Source of the DNA: Symsagittifera roscoffensis
Lineage: Eukaryota > Xenacoelomorpha > Acoela > Convolutidae
Assembly: GCF_963678635.1 (NCBI RefSeq)
Contig: NC_087063.1
Location: 4,068,580 to 4,132,579, forward strand
Length of the DNA stretch: 64,000 bases
Direction: 5' to 3'
In this document: one piece after another, positions 1 to 12,488 of the stretch
How positions within the stretch are numbered: position 1 is the stretch's first letter
Layout: each line of letters begins with the position of its first letter
The notes under the pieces: generated by a model
Told to the model about the DNA's origin: nothing
What the model saw: the letters and a program-made list of their open reading frames with translations, nothing else
The model's database searches: none
Position numbers and translations under genes: made by a program

Positions 1-2086
1 GCTAGCAATATAAAACAACCACAATGAACAAAATCTAAAATTTATTTCAAAACGATCAAATAAGTGCACTTTTTTGAACAATTTTTAACCATGCACATTG
101 AAACTGAAAAGATTTAGCAGCTGAATTGGCTTTCAATTTTCAAACTTACCACTATCAACTAAAACCTCTTATCGAAGTAGATTCTATACAAATAGATTCA
201 TCATCTAAAGAAATAGGTACAGAAATAGGTTCATCATCAAAGGCACTAGTAAACCTCATTGAATTGAAAGAAACTCTGCCCTGATAAGTGCTTGGAATTG
301 CAGCGAAATCTGCGGATATCAGAACGAGCAAAACACAGCACAAGGATAGCCGGTTTCTGTGCTAATAGCACAGAAAACCCGACGACCATATTTAAAAATA
401 CAAAAAAAAAATCAAATAAGTCTTGTATTTTAGGACAAATATCAAAAAATTTCCAAGACTTTTTCTCGACGCGAAAAAGTTTTTTGAATTTTCTAACGTT
501 GAAATCACGACCAAAAAACTTTGATATGATACATCACTCGAACCTTTCAATCAAAAGGAAAACAAGAATACAAAGACACACACAAGCACTCTACCAAATA
601 CTTTCAATGGTCGGAACTACAAGCATACGAAAATTATAGAATCGATGTTGATAAGCAGTCAAGTTCTGTGTAATTGATCTGAAAAACCATCCCAAGCATA
701 TATATTTCTCACTTTCTTCGAAAGCCGGAATAAAATTTTTTTAAAAAAATTGCGGAAAGCAATCCGATACTAATAGCCACAAAAAGAAGAAGCCGTTAAG
801 AATCTTCAATTTGAAAATTGCCTTGTAGAACAAGTCGTTTAATCGCTATATAAGTAAAAAACATCCGCAACAGTAATTTTAAAAAATGCTGATAACGATA
901 ATGTTAACTAACGAACTTGCACAACACCCATGTGATGATCTGAAAAATTACGAGCCGATAATCACCGTATATTGAGAAACCCGGGTTGACCTCCATAGAC
1001 CGAAAATGCTAATCATACAATTTCATACACTTAGTCTATGGAAAAATGCTAGTCATACAAATTTCATACAGTTTTGTAAAATGAGTTTAATCAAATTTCA
1101 AATGTATTTTAAAGTTTTTTTGGTATCGAAATTGGTATCTCTTCATAAAAAAAGGGAAAAAAATGGTATGAAAAAAATGCTAACCATACAATTTCTATAT
1201 ATGGAAATTGTATGATAAGAATTTTTTTTAGAAATTTTTTGTGAAAAAAAGAAGCTTTGAACAATCAATTCAACTACTGGCAAAACATTTAAGCGTTTTT
1301 TGAGCTGCTACGACTGAAAACTTTGACTTTTTTTATTAATGTTTTCTGAAAAAAACACTAGTCATACAATTTCCATATATGGATATAGACGCACTAGACG
1401 CAATAATCTATAGACGCACGGTGCGGGTAAAAGCTAACACAAGCGGCATTAAAACAAAATGCCAATGACGATTAGTGAACCTAACCAACGAGCTTGGTCA
1501 ATTCTAACTAACCAAATTTGAAATGAACCGAGTTTGACAGCGTTTTTTTTTGCTTTTTTTGAAAAAATAGTTTTGCATGGTTTTTGATAAACAATAAAAA
1601 ATTTATGTTTCAAACCAGATTATGACTAATTATTTCAATACTTCGATAAATCTATTGTGGTAAATCTTGCATTAGGATTTAACAGGATAAAATGATTGCG
1701 CCGACATTGAAAAAGCGGGGAAGTTTATAAATCTTAGGCAAATTCTCATACTTGAATAAAAAAGTTTCCAGAAAGTCCGTCAAAAAGTTTTAATAATTTT
1801 TTTTGCTCTACTGAGCATTAAAACTTGGATGCTACCTCTAAATTGTTTTGTAATACTTTTTCGGTTCATGCTAACACCCCTAATAATACTTCGAAGGGCA
1901 CATCTACTTAATTGTAACCTGCTAATTTACAAATCAAATTTTGTCTCAAAAAACATACACCAACACTGCTCCTTGGGTGCCCGGGTTGAGTTGACAAGGA
2001 ACGCATTCGCTGATTCAGAGATATCTCAGTTTTGCGGAAAAATAATGGCTAATCCCAATTTTATAAAAATTTTAGCATTGACTCAT
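1..2086. repeat. Tandem duplication, copy 1
   Basis: Near-identical to 2500-4575. The window opens inside or at the edge of this copy, so the true left end is not visible. The unit is AT-rich, with repeated short motifs around CATACAATTTC and TCCATATATGGA (near 1000-1380). At about 1185-1215 an 11-bp inverted repeat, CATACAATTTC / GAAATTGTATG, is intact here but partly deleted in copy 2. No convincing gene is seen. A segment near 340-372 (GATAGCCGGT...AATAGCACAG) recurs near 45875, so the unit contains older dispersed repeat sequence. Confidence 0.9.
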
Positions 2087-2499
2087 GCTTTCAAATATGT
2101 GTTTTGGAGTTTCGAAAACTGTCCTTTTGGCTGCCTTGTTTTTTTGTGAAGTTACATTTTTCTGGGTTTTTATAGGGGACATAAGTTTTGTGAGACCACA
2201 ACATGAAGAGTTGAAAAACTTATTGGGTCAATTTTCGGTTAATTTTGAATGCGTTAGAGCGGATATAATTTATTGGTTTTTTATAAAATCCTCATCAAAC
2301 AGAACAGAATTATAATTTTTCTAGTAGTGAAATAAGCATGTTCAAGATTCCTCCAAGCTTATCGAGCAACTCAAACTTTTCAAGCCATATAAAAGTTTGT
2401 ACATACATCATTTGCGAAAGTCGAATCACAATATGGGAAAAATGTTTATGCATGATTAGTTCACTAGCAATTTTGGAAATAGGAATCACACGCTAGCAT
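2087..2499. other. Spacer between the tandem copies
   Basis: This sequence follows copy 1 and is absent after copy 2, which diverges right after the motif TTAGCATTGACTCATG. It ends at GCTAGCATGCTAGC, where copy 2 begins. No coding signal is seen. Confidence 0.6.
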
Positions 2500-4575
2500 G
2501 CTAGCAATATAAAACAACCACAATGAACAAAATCTAAAATTTATTTCAAAACGATCAAATAAGTGCACTTTTTTGAACAATTTTTAACCATGCACATTGA
2601 AACTGAAAAGATTTAGCAGCTGAATTGGCTTTCAATTTTCAAACTTACCACTATCAACTAAAACCTCTTATCGAAGTAGATTCTATACAAATAGATTCAT
2701 CATCTAAAGAAATAGGTACAGAAATAGGTTCATCATCAAAGGCACTAGTAAACCTCATTGAATTGAAAGAAACTCTGCCCTGATAAGTGCTTGGAATTGC
2801 AGCGAAATCTGCGGATATCAGAACGAGCAAAACACAGCACAAGGATAGCCGGTTTCTGTGCTAATAGCACAGAAAACCCGACGACCATATTTAAAAATAC
2901 AAAAAAAAATCAAATAAGTCTTGTATTTTAGGACAAATATCAAAAAATTTCCAAGACTTTTTCTCGACGCGAAAAAGTTTTTTGAATTTTCTAACGTTGA
3001 AATCACGACCAAAAAACTTTGATATGATACATCACTCGAACCTTTCAATCAAAAGGAAAACAAGAATATAAAGACACACACAAGCACTCTACCAAATACT
3101 TTCAATGGTCGGAACTACAAGCATACGAAAATTATAGAATCGATGTTGATAAGCAGTCAAGTTCTGTGTAATTGATCTGAAAAACCATCCCAAGCATATA
3201 TATTTCTCACTTTCTTCGAAAGCCGGAATAAAATTTTTTTAAAAAAATTGCGGAAAGCAATCCGATACTAATAGCCACAAAAAGAAGAAGCCGTTAAGAA
3301 TCTTCAATTTGAAAATTGCCTTGTAGAACAAGTCGTTTAATCGCTATATAAGTAAAAAACATCCGCAACAGTAATTTTAAAAAATGCTGATAACGATAAT
3401 GTTAACTAACGAACTTGCACAACACCCATGTGATGATCTGAAAAATTACGAGCCGATAATCACCGTATATTGAGAAACCCGGGTTGACCTCCATAGACCG
3501 AAAATGCTAATCATACAATTTCCTACACTTAGTCTATGGAAAAATGCTTGTCATACAAATTTCATACATTTTTGTAAAATGAGTTTAATCGAATTTTAAA
3601 GGTATTTTATAGTTGTTTTGGTATCGAAATTGGTATCTCTTCATAAAAAAAGGAAAAAAAATGGTATGAAAAAAATGCTATATATGGAAATTGTATGATT
3701 AGAATTTTTTTTTAGAAATTTTTTGTGAAAAAAAGAAGCTTTGAACAATCAATTCAACTACTGGCAAAACATTTAAGCGTTGTTTGAGCTGCTACGACTG
3801 AAAACTGACTTTTTTTATTTTTGTTTTCTGAAAAAAAAACACCAGTCATACAATTTCCATATATGGATATAGACGCACTAGACGCAATAATCTATAGACG
3901 CACGGTGCGGGTAAAAGCTTACACAAGCGGCATTAAAACAAAATGCCAATGACGATTAGTGAACCTAACCAACGAGCTTGGTCAATTCTAACCAACCAAA
4001 TTTGAAATGAACCGAGTTTGACAGCGTTTTTTTTTTGTTTTTTTTTTTTGAAAAAATAGGTTTGCATGGTTTTTGATAAACAATAAAAAACTTATGTCTC
4101 ATACCAGATTATGTCTAATTATTTCAATACATCGATAAATCTATTGTGGTAAATCTTGCATTAGGATTTAATAGGATAAAATGATTGCGCCGACATTGAA
4201 AAAGCGGGGAAGTTTATAAATCTTAGGCAACTCTCATACTTGAATAAAAAAGTTTCCAGCAAGTCCGTCAAAAAATTTTATTATTTTTTTTGCTCTACTG
4301 AGTATTAAAATTTGGATGCTACCTCTAAATTGTTTTGTAATACTTTTTCGGTTCATGCTAACACCCCTAATAATACTTCGAAGGGCACATCTACTTAATT
4401 GTAACCTGCTAATTTGCAAATCAAATTTTGTCACAAAAAACATACACCAAAACTGCTCCTTGGGTGCCCGGGTTGAGTTGACAAGAAACGCATTCGCTGA
4501 TTCAGAGATATCTCAGTTTTGCGGAAAAAATATTGGCTAATCCCAATTTTATAAAAATTTTAGCATTGACTCATG
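2500..4575. repeat. Tandem duplication, copy 2
   Basis: Matches 1-2086 at an offset of 2499 bases at its left end and 2487 near its right end, so small deletions (about 12 bp net) separate the copies. One is at about 3675-3700, where half of the CATACAATTTC inverted repeat is missing. Substitutions are few, so the duplication is recent on the scale of this locus. Confidence 0.9.
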
Positions 4576-5436
4576 TCTATTATTCATATGGTCATATGGT
4601 TATTTCATGTCTATTATTCTCAGCGCTAGTCATGGACAATTTAGCCATGATAAATTCCTGAATCAGCGCTGAAAAAAATTCAGTTTCAAAGTTTTGTTAC
4701 GTGTCAATACAATCATCAAAAAACCATTGAGTTATCCTTAAAGTTAAAAAAACTGTAAAAACAAACTGCTGAAAACAACCGAAAAACCTAGTTTTTTAAA
4801 GAAAAAGTAGAAATGTGTTAGCTTTGGTATTTGAAGGTCTTGAGCAACTTAACTTGCCTGGAAAAAGATGGTGTTTTGATAGTTTTTGGAATTTTTGGAT
4901 TATTACTGATTTTTTTTGCTTTTATTGTATATATTTGCCCCCAACATTTTGTTTTTATTGATGATTTTCATGAATTTGTTTTTATGCTCAAAATTTCGTT
5001 CATACAATTTTGTATCTTATGATTATTTTCATTCTTTGTTTCTTTTGGTGTGATTTTAATTTTCGTTTTGAGTTTTCAAACAGCATGCTTTCAAAAGTAG
5101 AAAAATCTTTTTTTTTTTAAATATAATCCTATTTTAGATTAAAAAAAGTGATTTTTTGGGTCCTTAGAAAATGCATTATAATCGGTTTTAAGCAGATTTT
5201 ATACCGCAAAAAATCAATTTTTAAGACTTCATAATCAATTTTTCTGAACTGCATAAAATCCCTATATTATCCATTTCAGTGTCTAAATGGATTACACACA
5301 ATAGATTTTTAACTAGTAGAACAACTTTATAATAACTGATTGCAATCGATTGCAATCTTAGTTTTGCAATGTGAGTTGCGACGAAAATAGGACATCGTTG
5401 GAAGGTTTCGGTCGAATCATGAGTCGGACACCTCAG
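4576..5436. other. AT-rich stretch without gene signal
   Basis: Short palindromic AGCGCTGA/TCAGCGCT motifs occur near 4620-4675, like those in the element at 5437-5674. Otherwise I see no exon, RNA gene or complete mobile element. Confidence 0.5.
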
Positions 5437-5674
5437 CCCGGGTAGTCAGGATTTTTTTAGGACTTCATAGGTTTTCGGGGTTATAGCAGAGAAAATCCAT
5501 CTCTGATTTATAGATGATTTATGTCTGATTCAGACCTGAAAATTTAGCGCTAATTCAGCGATGCGTTAGCGCTGATCATGAATAAAGTGACCCTGATCAT
5601 AGACTGAACCATAGATGGTAATGGCTGCGATATCTCTGATTTAGCGATAATTTTTCCTGTCAACTGAACCCGGG
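5437..5674. mobile_element. Foldback/MITE-like element with CCCGGGT ends
   Basis: The left end reads CCCGGGTAGTCAGGATTTTT. The reverse complement of the right end reads CCCGGGTTCAGTTGACAGGA, so both ends share CCCGGGT...AGT...CAGGA in inverted orientation. The interior has several near-palindromes built on AGCGCTGA and TGATTTAG. Related pieces occur near 968, 1978, 4465, 40600-40745 and 44040-44120. No transposase is present. The family assignment is open and no target duplication is obvious. Confidence 0.45.
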
Positions 5675-6096
5675 TCGATGATTTAGAGGCCAATTGATTT
5701 TTTGAGCGTTTTCTTCAAACATTCAGATCTGCATTTGGAGCTGTTAGAGATTTGAAATCAGCTGCAGATTGTAGAAAGACCCGTCCCAACTCTCAGAGTT
5801 TCTTCAACATCAAGCTAAAAAAAATAATCAGCCTTATGATCCTATCCCACAATGACCTTGAAGCATTTTGTTCCAATTTGTACTAAAAAGCGCGTACGGA
5901 GTGTAAAAATTATGCTGATGTCTGTCAAACCTTCAAAAAATGGCGCTCACGGTTTTCGTTATAATTTTTTGTGAAAATTTTTAAATCTATAAGCTGTAAT
6001 ACTAGCTAAAACAAAAAAATATAGTAATCTTTGATAGGGTAGACATCGAGAAAAATTGACATGCATCCTACATTAATTAATAATATAATCTTAAAG

Positions 6097-6192
6097 CCCC
6101 CACCACCCGCCGTGATGATCGAAATGGTGAAATCAAACAGGGCGGTAAAACAAAATCGGTTGAAGATGAGATACACTTCTGTAAATAAATAA
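6097..6192. other. Candidate exon, strand unresolved
   Basis: A short GC-richer island is open on both strands. On plus it follows CTTAAAG and ends at TAA (6190-6192) beside an AATAAATAAA run, as a terminal exon with a basic tail would. On minus it follows a strong acceptor (pyrimidine-rich stretch ending TTTACAG, about 6180-6197) and reads as a hydrophobic segment. Splice quality favours minus; the nearby plus-strand gene favours plus. It does not belong to the Dispatched-like gene, which ends at 13027. Confidence 0.25.
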
Positions 6193-7021
6193 ATAGATAA
6201 ATTCTACCATTTCATGGTTGAACCGATTTTTTCAATTAAAAATCAGCCGAGCGATAAATGAAATTTCCAGTCAGATTTCAGTGAATTTTGCAATGATAGA
6301 ACATTTGTACATTGTGCACACCTTTCAAGCAAAAATTGGTTAATAAACCAGCTTTGTTGTTTCTCTTCTCGGCTTTTTTAAATCAATATCCAGTAATCAG
6401 TAAATCGAGAGTTATTGAGTAAATATTTTTAAAATGAAGATCAAATCTATCAAAAAAGTACCGGTCGTCAAATTTCGTAAGTGATTTGCTTTTCATTTTT
6501 TTGAAACAAAATTTAGATCTAAAACATTCGAAAAACGCCCCTTCCACCGTATAAAAAATTGCGTTATAGCAGACGAAAAGAGAATAGAATAATTTAGCCT
6601 TAATTTTAAATCACGTGAACAATCACAAAATCAAAATGTTTGGCTCTTTCACAGCAACTATGATTTTGGTCGACAAAATCTTGGCGTTTGAGTCCAATTT
6701 TCTGCCATTTTTAGGGGAACGAAAACTACTTTTGGTGTATGAGGGAAGCTCCAAAAAAAATAATCAGTTTCCAGGAATTTTTCAATTAACCCCTCGCTGA
6801 AAAATTAGATTCATCTTTTTTCAACTAACGATTGGTAAATTGATCCGAATTTGCTCTGTCGAAAGTTTTCTCAAACAAACTTTTAACAAATACATAAAAA
6901 ACGTAAAATGACGAATTTAGGACGTTTTTGACGAAGTTTTTCTTTAGATTTCGTTGTTTGTGTGATATGCAATCTCTCTTCATGTCTATCATTGGGGATT
7001 AGTAGAGAACATAAAATATCC

Positions 7022-7147
7022 CAGGGTCCCCCCTACTACCCGACAATCAGCCAATTCTTCGATCGACACTCGCAATCGAATACATTCACAATTACATACA
7101 ACCTCAAAATCATGCCTCCATTTGAAAAAGGAAAAACAGAGCGCTAG
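7022..7147 (+). other. Exon-like open segment, unknown
   Basis: After ATATCCCAG the plus strand is open with coding-like codon use (it begins GPPYYPTISQFFDRH) until TAG at 7145-7147. It contains no good GT donor, so if real it is a terminal exon or a pseudo-exon. No family is recognised. Confidence 0.25.
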
Positions 7148-7558
7148 ATTACAATATCAAGTCAACACTAAAAACATCTGCCAGGAAAACTTTAAAGAAA
7201 TATTATTGATCCGACAAATCAAAAAATGGGGAGGAATTTTGTCTTCGAAAGTGATTTTTTTTTCGTTTTCCGAGCACAATCAGCTGTCACAATTAATCAT
7301 CGGAAATGACTGATATATTATATTAAAGTTCTTTCAGTTGTAATCTGAACATTTTAAAAAATCCATAAACATTTCTCAATGTCAAGAAAAACCAGTTTGA
7401 AAATTTTGAAAATTTTTGTAATTTTTTTCTATATTTAAATGATTTTTCTTTCTTCTTAAGATATTTTAAATTTACAATTGAGTCTCTATATATCAAAAAA
7501 AATATGCGGAAATAATAAAAATTATCGATATTGAAAATTTAATCTACCGCTCGAAAAG

Positions 7559-7715
7559 GAACCAAGTTTGTGGATATGATGCGAGAGCCAAAAACAAAAA
7601 ATTCCAGAGAAGACGGGTTTGAGAGTGGAAGCGACAAGGATAGATTTAAAGCCTGTCAGCCTTGTTCCAGAAACTGTCCAGTGACATCCAACATTTGCAG
7701 CGCCAGTTATCGAGT
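7559..7715 (+). CDS. Candidate internal exon of plus-strand gene
   Basis: The plus-strand frame runs to a consensus donor (CGAGT|GTAAGT) and ends in phase 2, which is the phase needed by the exon at 11454. The peptide has a cysteine cluster, CQPCSRNCPVTSNIC. The acceptor side is weak (CTCGAAAAG|GAACC) and the start is uncertain. Other frames, including minus, are also open here, so the frame call rests on the donor and on phase. Confidence 0.35.
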
Positions 7716-8221
7716 GTAAGTTTTCAATTTTCATTGGCTCACCAATAGCTTCAGGTGGAGATCAAAAAACGATAGCAAGTCTTTTTTTAAAAGTAGGAAA
7801 AATTACTTCAAAAGACGTATTTACTAGTAGCCCACAAACAAAAACGCGCTCATGAATTCAAAGGAATCAGATTAAAAATTACCCATCTGCCACTCTTTTC
7901 TACTTTTACTGTAAAGTTAACAGAAGATTTTTTTGCAGGGTGGTTAATTTTCACATCATGAAAAGGATTAGCAAAAAATTTTGCAAATGTTACGACATTA
8001 AATGTAAAGCAAAATTATTCGGGAATCAACTCAGAATCTGACTTAAGACATTAGAGTGCATGAAGCGAAAATTCGCACCAAGCGTCAATTTCAAGCAAGG
8101 CGCAGTTAGCAGCACAATTAATTGTGGTATGCTGATTGAACAAAGTGTTCTGCGGTGGCTTTGAGGGGTGTAAAAACCGATAGAACGAAGATTTTAACTT
8201 ATTCCACTTTTGAAATAACAA

Positions 8222-8720
8222 CCAAAACGAAATGAAACAAGAATGCCCGTATCAGGGAGAAGCCTTGAATGTTCCGACCGCCTTTTAAGGTCTATGGAGC
8301 AGTAACAACTTGAAAAAATTGAATGTTATACAATAAAACGAAAAAAAATTGAGATTTTTCATATTAATCATTTCCCCAAACGCTATATAAATTACAAGGT
8401 GACAGATTCAGCAACTAGTAACAAACCAATTATGGCAAATAGGCTTTCTTCAACCAATTTTGAACGCTTTCTAAGACGAATTGAATATCCGCTTACGCGT
8501 TAGTAGCGCAAAATATCGCTCGTTAATTGTCCCAAATTAGCCAAAATGGTAATTTTTATACCCTCATAACTTTACGAAAAATGATCACAGGTGAAATATC
8601 TTTTCAAGTTTAAGCTCAGGACAACAATACTTTTAGAATGATATTAAAAAAATTGGCACAGTCAAAAATGGCTAGTTAAAAAGTCGAAATTTGTCTGAAG
8701 AAAAGAAAACTATCCCGAGC
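8222..8720 (+). repeat. Dispersed AT-rich repeat (family A), 3' half
   Basis: Collinear but diverged match to 45355-45880. Shared stretches include AACGCTATATAAATTACAAG / CACGCTATGTAAGTTATAAC, CAGGACAACAATACTTTTAG / CAGGAAAACAATACCTTTCG, and AAAAATGGCTAGTTAAAAAG / AAAAATAGCTGGTTAAATAG. No ORF survives. Confidence 0.7.
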
Positions 8721-8838
8721 ACAAAAATTCCGTTACTTTCGGTACGAAAGTCAGAATAATAACAGTAAAGATAAGAGTAAATAAAGAAAAACATCAACTT
8801 ATACAATTTAATTTCTACTCTTTCCTTTCAATTATATC

Positions 8839-9118
8839 TCACAAATTATTTTCCTCGCTGATACCGATTTGTTTTTGGTCATGAGCGGGAAAAAAACAGC
8901 AGCTGAACAAAAATGGAATTATTTTCAACCTAAACCGCCACAACAACATAACGAATGAATCCAGTTGGCGATGCTCGAAGAGACCGTGTAAAAAGCGCAT
9001 GCTTCTAAGCTCATTCGTTGCTCTGACTCTAATATCTGAGCTCGACTTTGAAATTGGCATGGTTGTTTTATGCTGTGAGTTTTCCGACAAAAGCGGAGAG
9101 TCCGCATTTTTGAATTAA
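8839..9118. other. GC-richer island open on both strands
   Basis: The minus strand is open from 9090 to 8839. The plus strand is open from about 8913 to the TAA at 9116-9118, with an internal GTGAGT donor candidate (about 9076). Base composition is exon-like compared with its surroundings, but no frame links in phase with the neighbouring exon calls. Possibly an exon of an unidentified gene or an old coding fragment. Confidence 0.2.
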
Positions 9119-9780
9119 AACTTCTTATTTAAAGAAGATTCCTCCTTAATGAAAGATTTCGATTCAATTTGGGTTGGAACACCCCTTTGAGGTCGCATAG
9201 GGGTTGGACAATTCCCTGTTTCACTCTTGACTCAGTTCGGTAACGACAAAAAAGGAAGACAAAAAATACACAATTTGGTCAAAGGATGACACCGGGTTTT
9301 CTAATTGGAAATAGGGTGTGCCCGTTCTAAGATTAAAAATGGTATCTAACTCCTCAGAACAAAGCAAAGTCTCTCGGAGAATAAATTAGTGTCATTGTGG
9401 CAAAATACGATAAACTTCAATTCAGAATAGTTGAAATCCCTAAACATTATAGCAACAAAAACAAACTCAAGCAACTTGAGAGCCTCTTGTTCAATTTTAG
9501 TTTTCAGTTTCTTTGTTTCTCTATTTATATATTTCATCAAACTTTTTATGATTTTCAAAGGTTTTACAGCTATTAAATTTTGCCTGCTTCGAATCGTCGC
9601 GTGCTGCGATTAGTCGTTTTATTTACAACTGCTACGAATCTCTTGGATGAGTTGTTGCTTGCAACGGCTTGTCGCTATGCACACAATGAAATGGTACCTT
9701 AGCAATGGTAACCTGTTTTAAGATCTCCATTTTCGGCTGACTGCTCCTGAAATTTTTCTAATGGTTTCTTGAGCCCAATA

Positions 9781-10003
9781 AATGTAATTTTGAGAGGTTC
9801 TCTGCTGCCAAAAAGCAATTTTTTGTCAAATTATTCTTTAAAAAAGACAGAAAAACAATTTTTCGGCGATTTTTTTAGAAACTTTGTCTGCTGCCAGAAA
9901 ATTTGGTCGAAATAGAGTCTTACTAATGATTTGAGAGAGCTTAGAACATCACTCTGGTCAATATAGCTAAAAGAAAGGTCAAAAAATCCTAGATCCGCAC
10001 CTG
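9781..10003 (-). mobile_element. Diverged CAGGGG-type MITE fragment
   Basis: Aligns in the minus orientation with the element at 56359-56830: (T)AATTTTGAG, a Phe/Lys-rich AT tract, AAATTTGGTC, GATTTGAGAGAGCTTAGAA, then CCTAGATCCGCACCTG as a mutated terminal repeat. The GC-rich left part of the full element is missing. Confidence 0.65.
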
Positions 10004-11453
10004 ATCCATTTGCTCAAGGTATCTAGGATTTTATCTAATTGTGCCAGTGCAAAGTCTGTAAACAACTCCTATTTTAAACAAGCATGGTAAATACTTTGTG
10101 AATGCAGGAAACCGAGAAGGCAAAGAATGAGAAAAATTGATGATGGTGAAAAAACCACTCCCATCTTGCAAATTTGGGTCAGCTCAAGACAACTCCTCCA
10201 TCTCCGTTGAAATGTGGAGCTTCTTGAAAATAAAGGAATTCAGCTGAGGAGTTGAGTAAGATCTAGTTGACAAGTTGAAACAGCCCGCTCCTCGAAGAAC
10301 TTTGTAACAGACCATGAATCAATGCTTGCAAGTAATCATGATGTCTGCTTGTTATGCTGAAAGTTTAGCAGGAGTTGTTTATGCGTGGCGAATTATCCCA
10401 CTCAACAAATTGTTCCAAATTAAATTGAGGCTAGCTAATCGGTCGTATTAATTTCACACTTGACATTTGATTTTATGTAGAATTCATAGTTTTTCAATTT
10501 TTTCTTTTTCCAAACATTTAATGGATATAGGCTAATGAGCAACCGGAACATTCAGGGCTTTGCTCTTACACACGAGCACACTTGTTCGTATTTTTATAGG
10601 AGCCTAATGGTAATTTGCGATAATTAACGCGCGATCTATTTCGTGCTATTAACGCAGAAGTGGAGATTTCAATAGTCTTAACAGTTGTTTCAAATTGAAA
10701 TGAGGCATGCTATTTGGTCTATTTGATACTTTGCTAATGCAAAATTACTTAGCTTTGTATTTAAGAGCGCGTGGAAAGATCGTTTAAAAAAAACTTTATT
10801 TTTTTAAATTATGTCACTTTCTTTATAGCGATCACTACTCCATCGACCTGAAAAAACAGTCTGAACTTTCAGGTAATTGATACGAGCAGTCTTGTTTCCT
10901 TCTCAAATTAAAATTACTGACTTGATTGTTTTGCAGTCACCAAAACACCAACTAACAACAACATAATTAGGAACGCTCTGACAATTGCAGAACTTGGGTA
11001 AATAGTAAAAAAAAACAGGACTACCCGAGACAAGGGTTAAAATCACAGTTCTACAGATGCTTTTAAAACCCAAATTTAAAAGATGGAAAGTTTGTGCTGT
11101 TTCAATTCTGTTATTTTGAAAAATTCATATTGCAAATGTCAAAGAGGTGAAGCCCCTCTTTTTTGCTCCATTTTTGTAGTGAAACATTTGTACTGAAACA
11201 TCTATTTGTACTCCTACACTCTTCAACTAACTTCTTATTTTTGTTTCGGGCATTTTCTAAAAGCAATCATGGCGCAGTACAGATGGAGTTTTTAAATTAA
11301 TTAGAGTTAACTCCCAAACCATGATAAAATGTGGCGATAAAAGTTGGGGAACAAAAGTAGTAAATAGTCTCGGTTAGTTAAAAATTCACCGTTTTCTCTT
11401 TATTTCCAATGTCTCGATATATTCAAAAGGCTCACTTTTCCCTTGTTTTTCAG
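10004..11453. other. Non-coding, with inverted family A pieces
   Basis: Reverse-complement pieces of family A lie near 10395-10445 and 10685-10745 (motif TTCAAATTGAAATGAGGCAT versus ATGCCTCAATTCAATTTGGA at 45555). A GGAACATTCAGGGCTTTGC motif near 10540 recurs near 40345. No exon is supported. Confidence 0.45.
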
Positions 11454-11632
11454 GTCCATATCCGACCGCACAACAATTGGTCTCGGGAACTTGAGTAAGT
11501 CGAACAGTGATTTCTGGACTGGCGATTGGAAACTGACTGTAATGGACTATGAAAACCCAAGCGACTTTGGACTCTTCCGATTCTCAATTCCGCCTTACGA
11601 AGTTTTGAATGAGCCAGAAACACTCCAGAAAG
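11454..11632 (+). CDS. Internal exon of plus-strand gene, unknown family
   Basis: Strong acceptor (TTCCCTTGTTTTTCAG|G) and donor (AAAG|GTAATT). The exon is open for 59 full codons, entered in phase 2 and left in phase 1. It encodes a polar segment with WTGDWKLTVMDYENPSDFG followed by LFRFSIPPYEVL, which looks like part of an extracellular beta-rich domain. Phase 1 continues correctly into 12489-12586. I do not recognise the family. The P-domain of proprotein convertases has loosely similar GxWxLxVxD wording, but the rest does not fit. Confidence 0.65.
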
Positions 11633-12235
11633 GTAATTAAGACAATTTATAAAAAATATTACATCCACAAAAGATTATGATTCCAATTTACTGCAGCCGA
11701 AATTTACTGAAATTGGATTTTAAAGGCCAGCAACCTTTAACCTCCAGATTTTTATAGGCCAGCAACCTTCAAATTTTAAAACTCCCAAGACATTTTTCAA
11801 AAAAAATATTGAGAAATCATTCTTTTCCGAGAACCAGATTTGTGCTAATTTGTCCCAGAACCAATAACAACATAACAAAGCAATTACTATCAGCTAAATG
11901 AACTGAACAATTTCTTTACGCTGAAACTTTCTCAGTTTTTTGTTAATTTCAAAATCTGCGCAAAGTGAATTTTGCTATGTGAATTTTGTTATTAAGGTAG
12001 TATTTTTTCATTCGATTCATTGTTTCGTTAGTCCTGTATAGGGATACATAATTTTGATACCATAGGAGGGTGGGCGTTAGGGATTAAGAAGTCAGATGAA
12101 AATAATTTCTTTTTTTGAGGTTCATAAGACCGATGATCAGATTTCTTATCGGTGTTCTTACGAGATGAGTTTTCTTATTGTTTGAGTTGTGTTAATAATA
12201 ACTGAGTCTGTTTCATTCTTGAAAACAATTTTTGG

Positions 12236-12440
12236 ATCTACTTAACAATCTCAACACCCCCTCCCCCCCCCCCCCCCCCTCAATGGTACCTACTTAAGAA
12301 TCTCCACCCCCCATAAATAAATGCAGTAAATTAGCACTGAGCTTCCTATTGAGAATTCTAATTTTGCTGTGCATTCTGATTGGTCGAAAAATTGACCAAT
12401 TGGGATCTACTTATCAATCTCCCCCCTTTCTCGAAATGGG
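12236..12440. repeat. C-tract and short direct repeats in intron
   Basis: A run of 17 C at 12263-12279 lies in a short repeat of (GAT)CTACTTAANAATCTC plus C-runs, seen near 12236, 12290 and 12413. A similar phrase recurs in the minisatellite at 61621. Length calls in the C-run are probably unreliable. Confidence 0.7.
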
Positions 12441-12488
12441 TGGATATTGCCAAGTAGATACCAATTTTTTCTGATTATTATGTTTCAG

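Noticed and set aside
155-343. Minus-strand ORF with a hydrophobic start (MCCVLLVLISADF), present identically at 2654-2842 and followed by GTAAGT
   Set aside because: It lies inside the tandem duplication, so the identical copy is no evidence of selection. The stop precedes the donor, and no upstream acceptor or neighbouring exon fits.
1829-2149. Plus-strand ORF of 106 codons and its shorter twin at 4316-4540
   Set aside because: Same duplicated repeat; codon use is AT-driven and the two copies diverge at the C-terminus where the unit ends.
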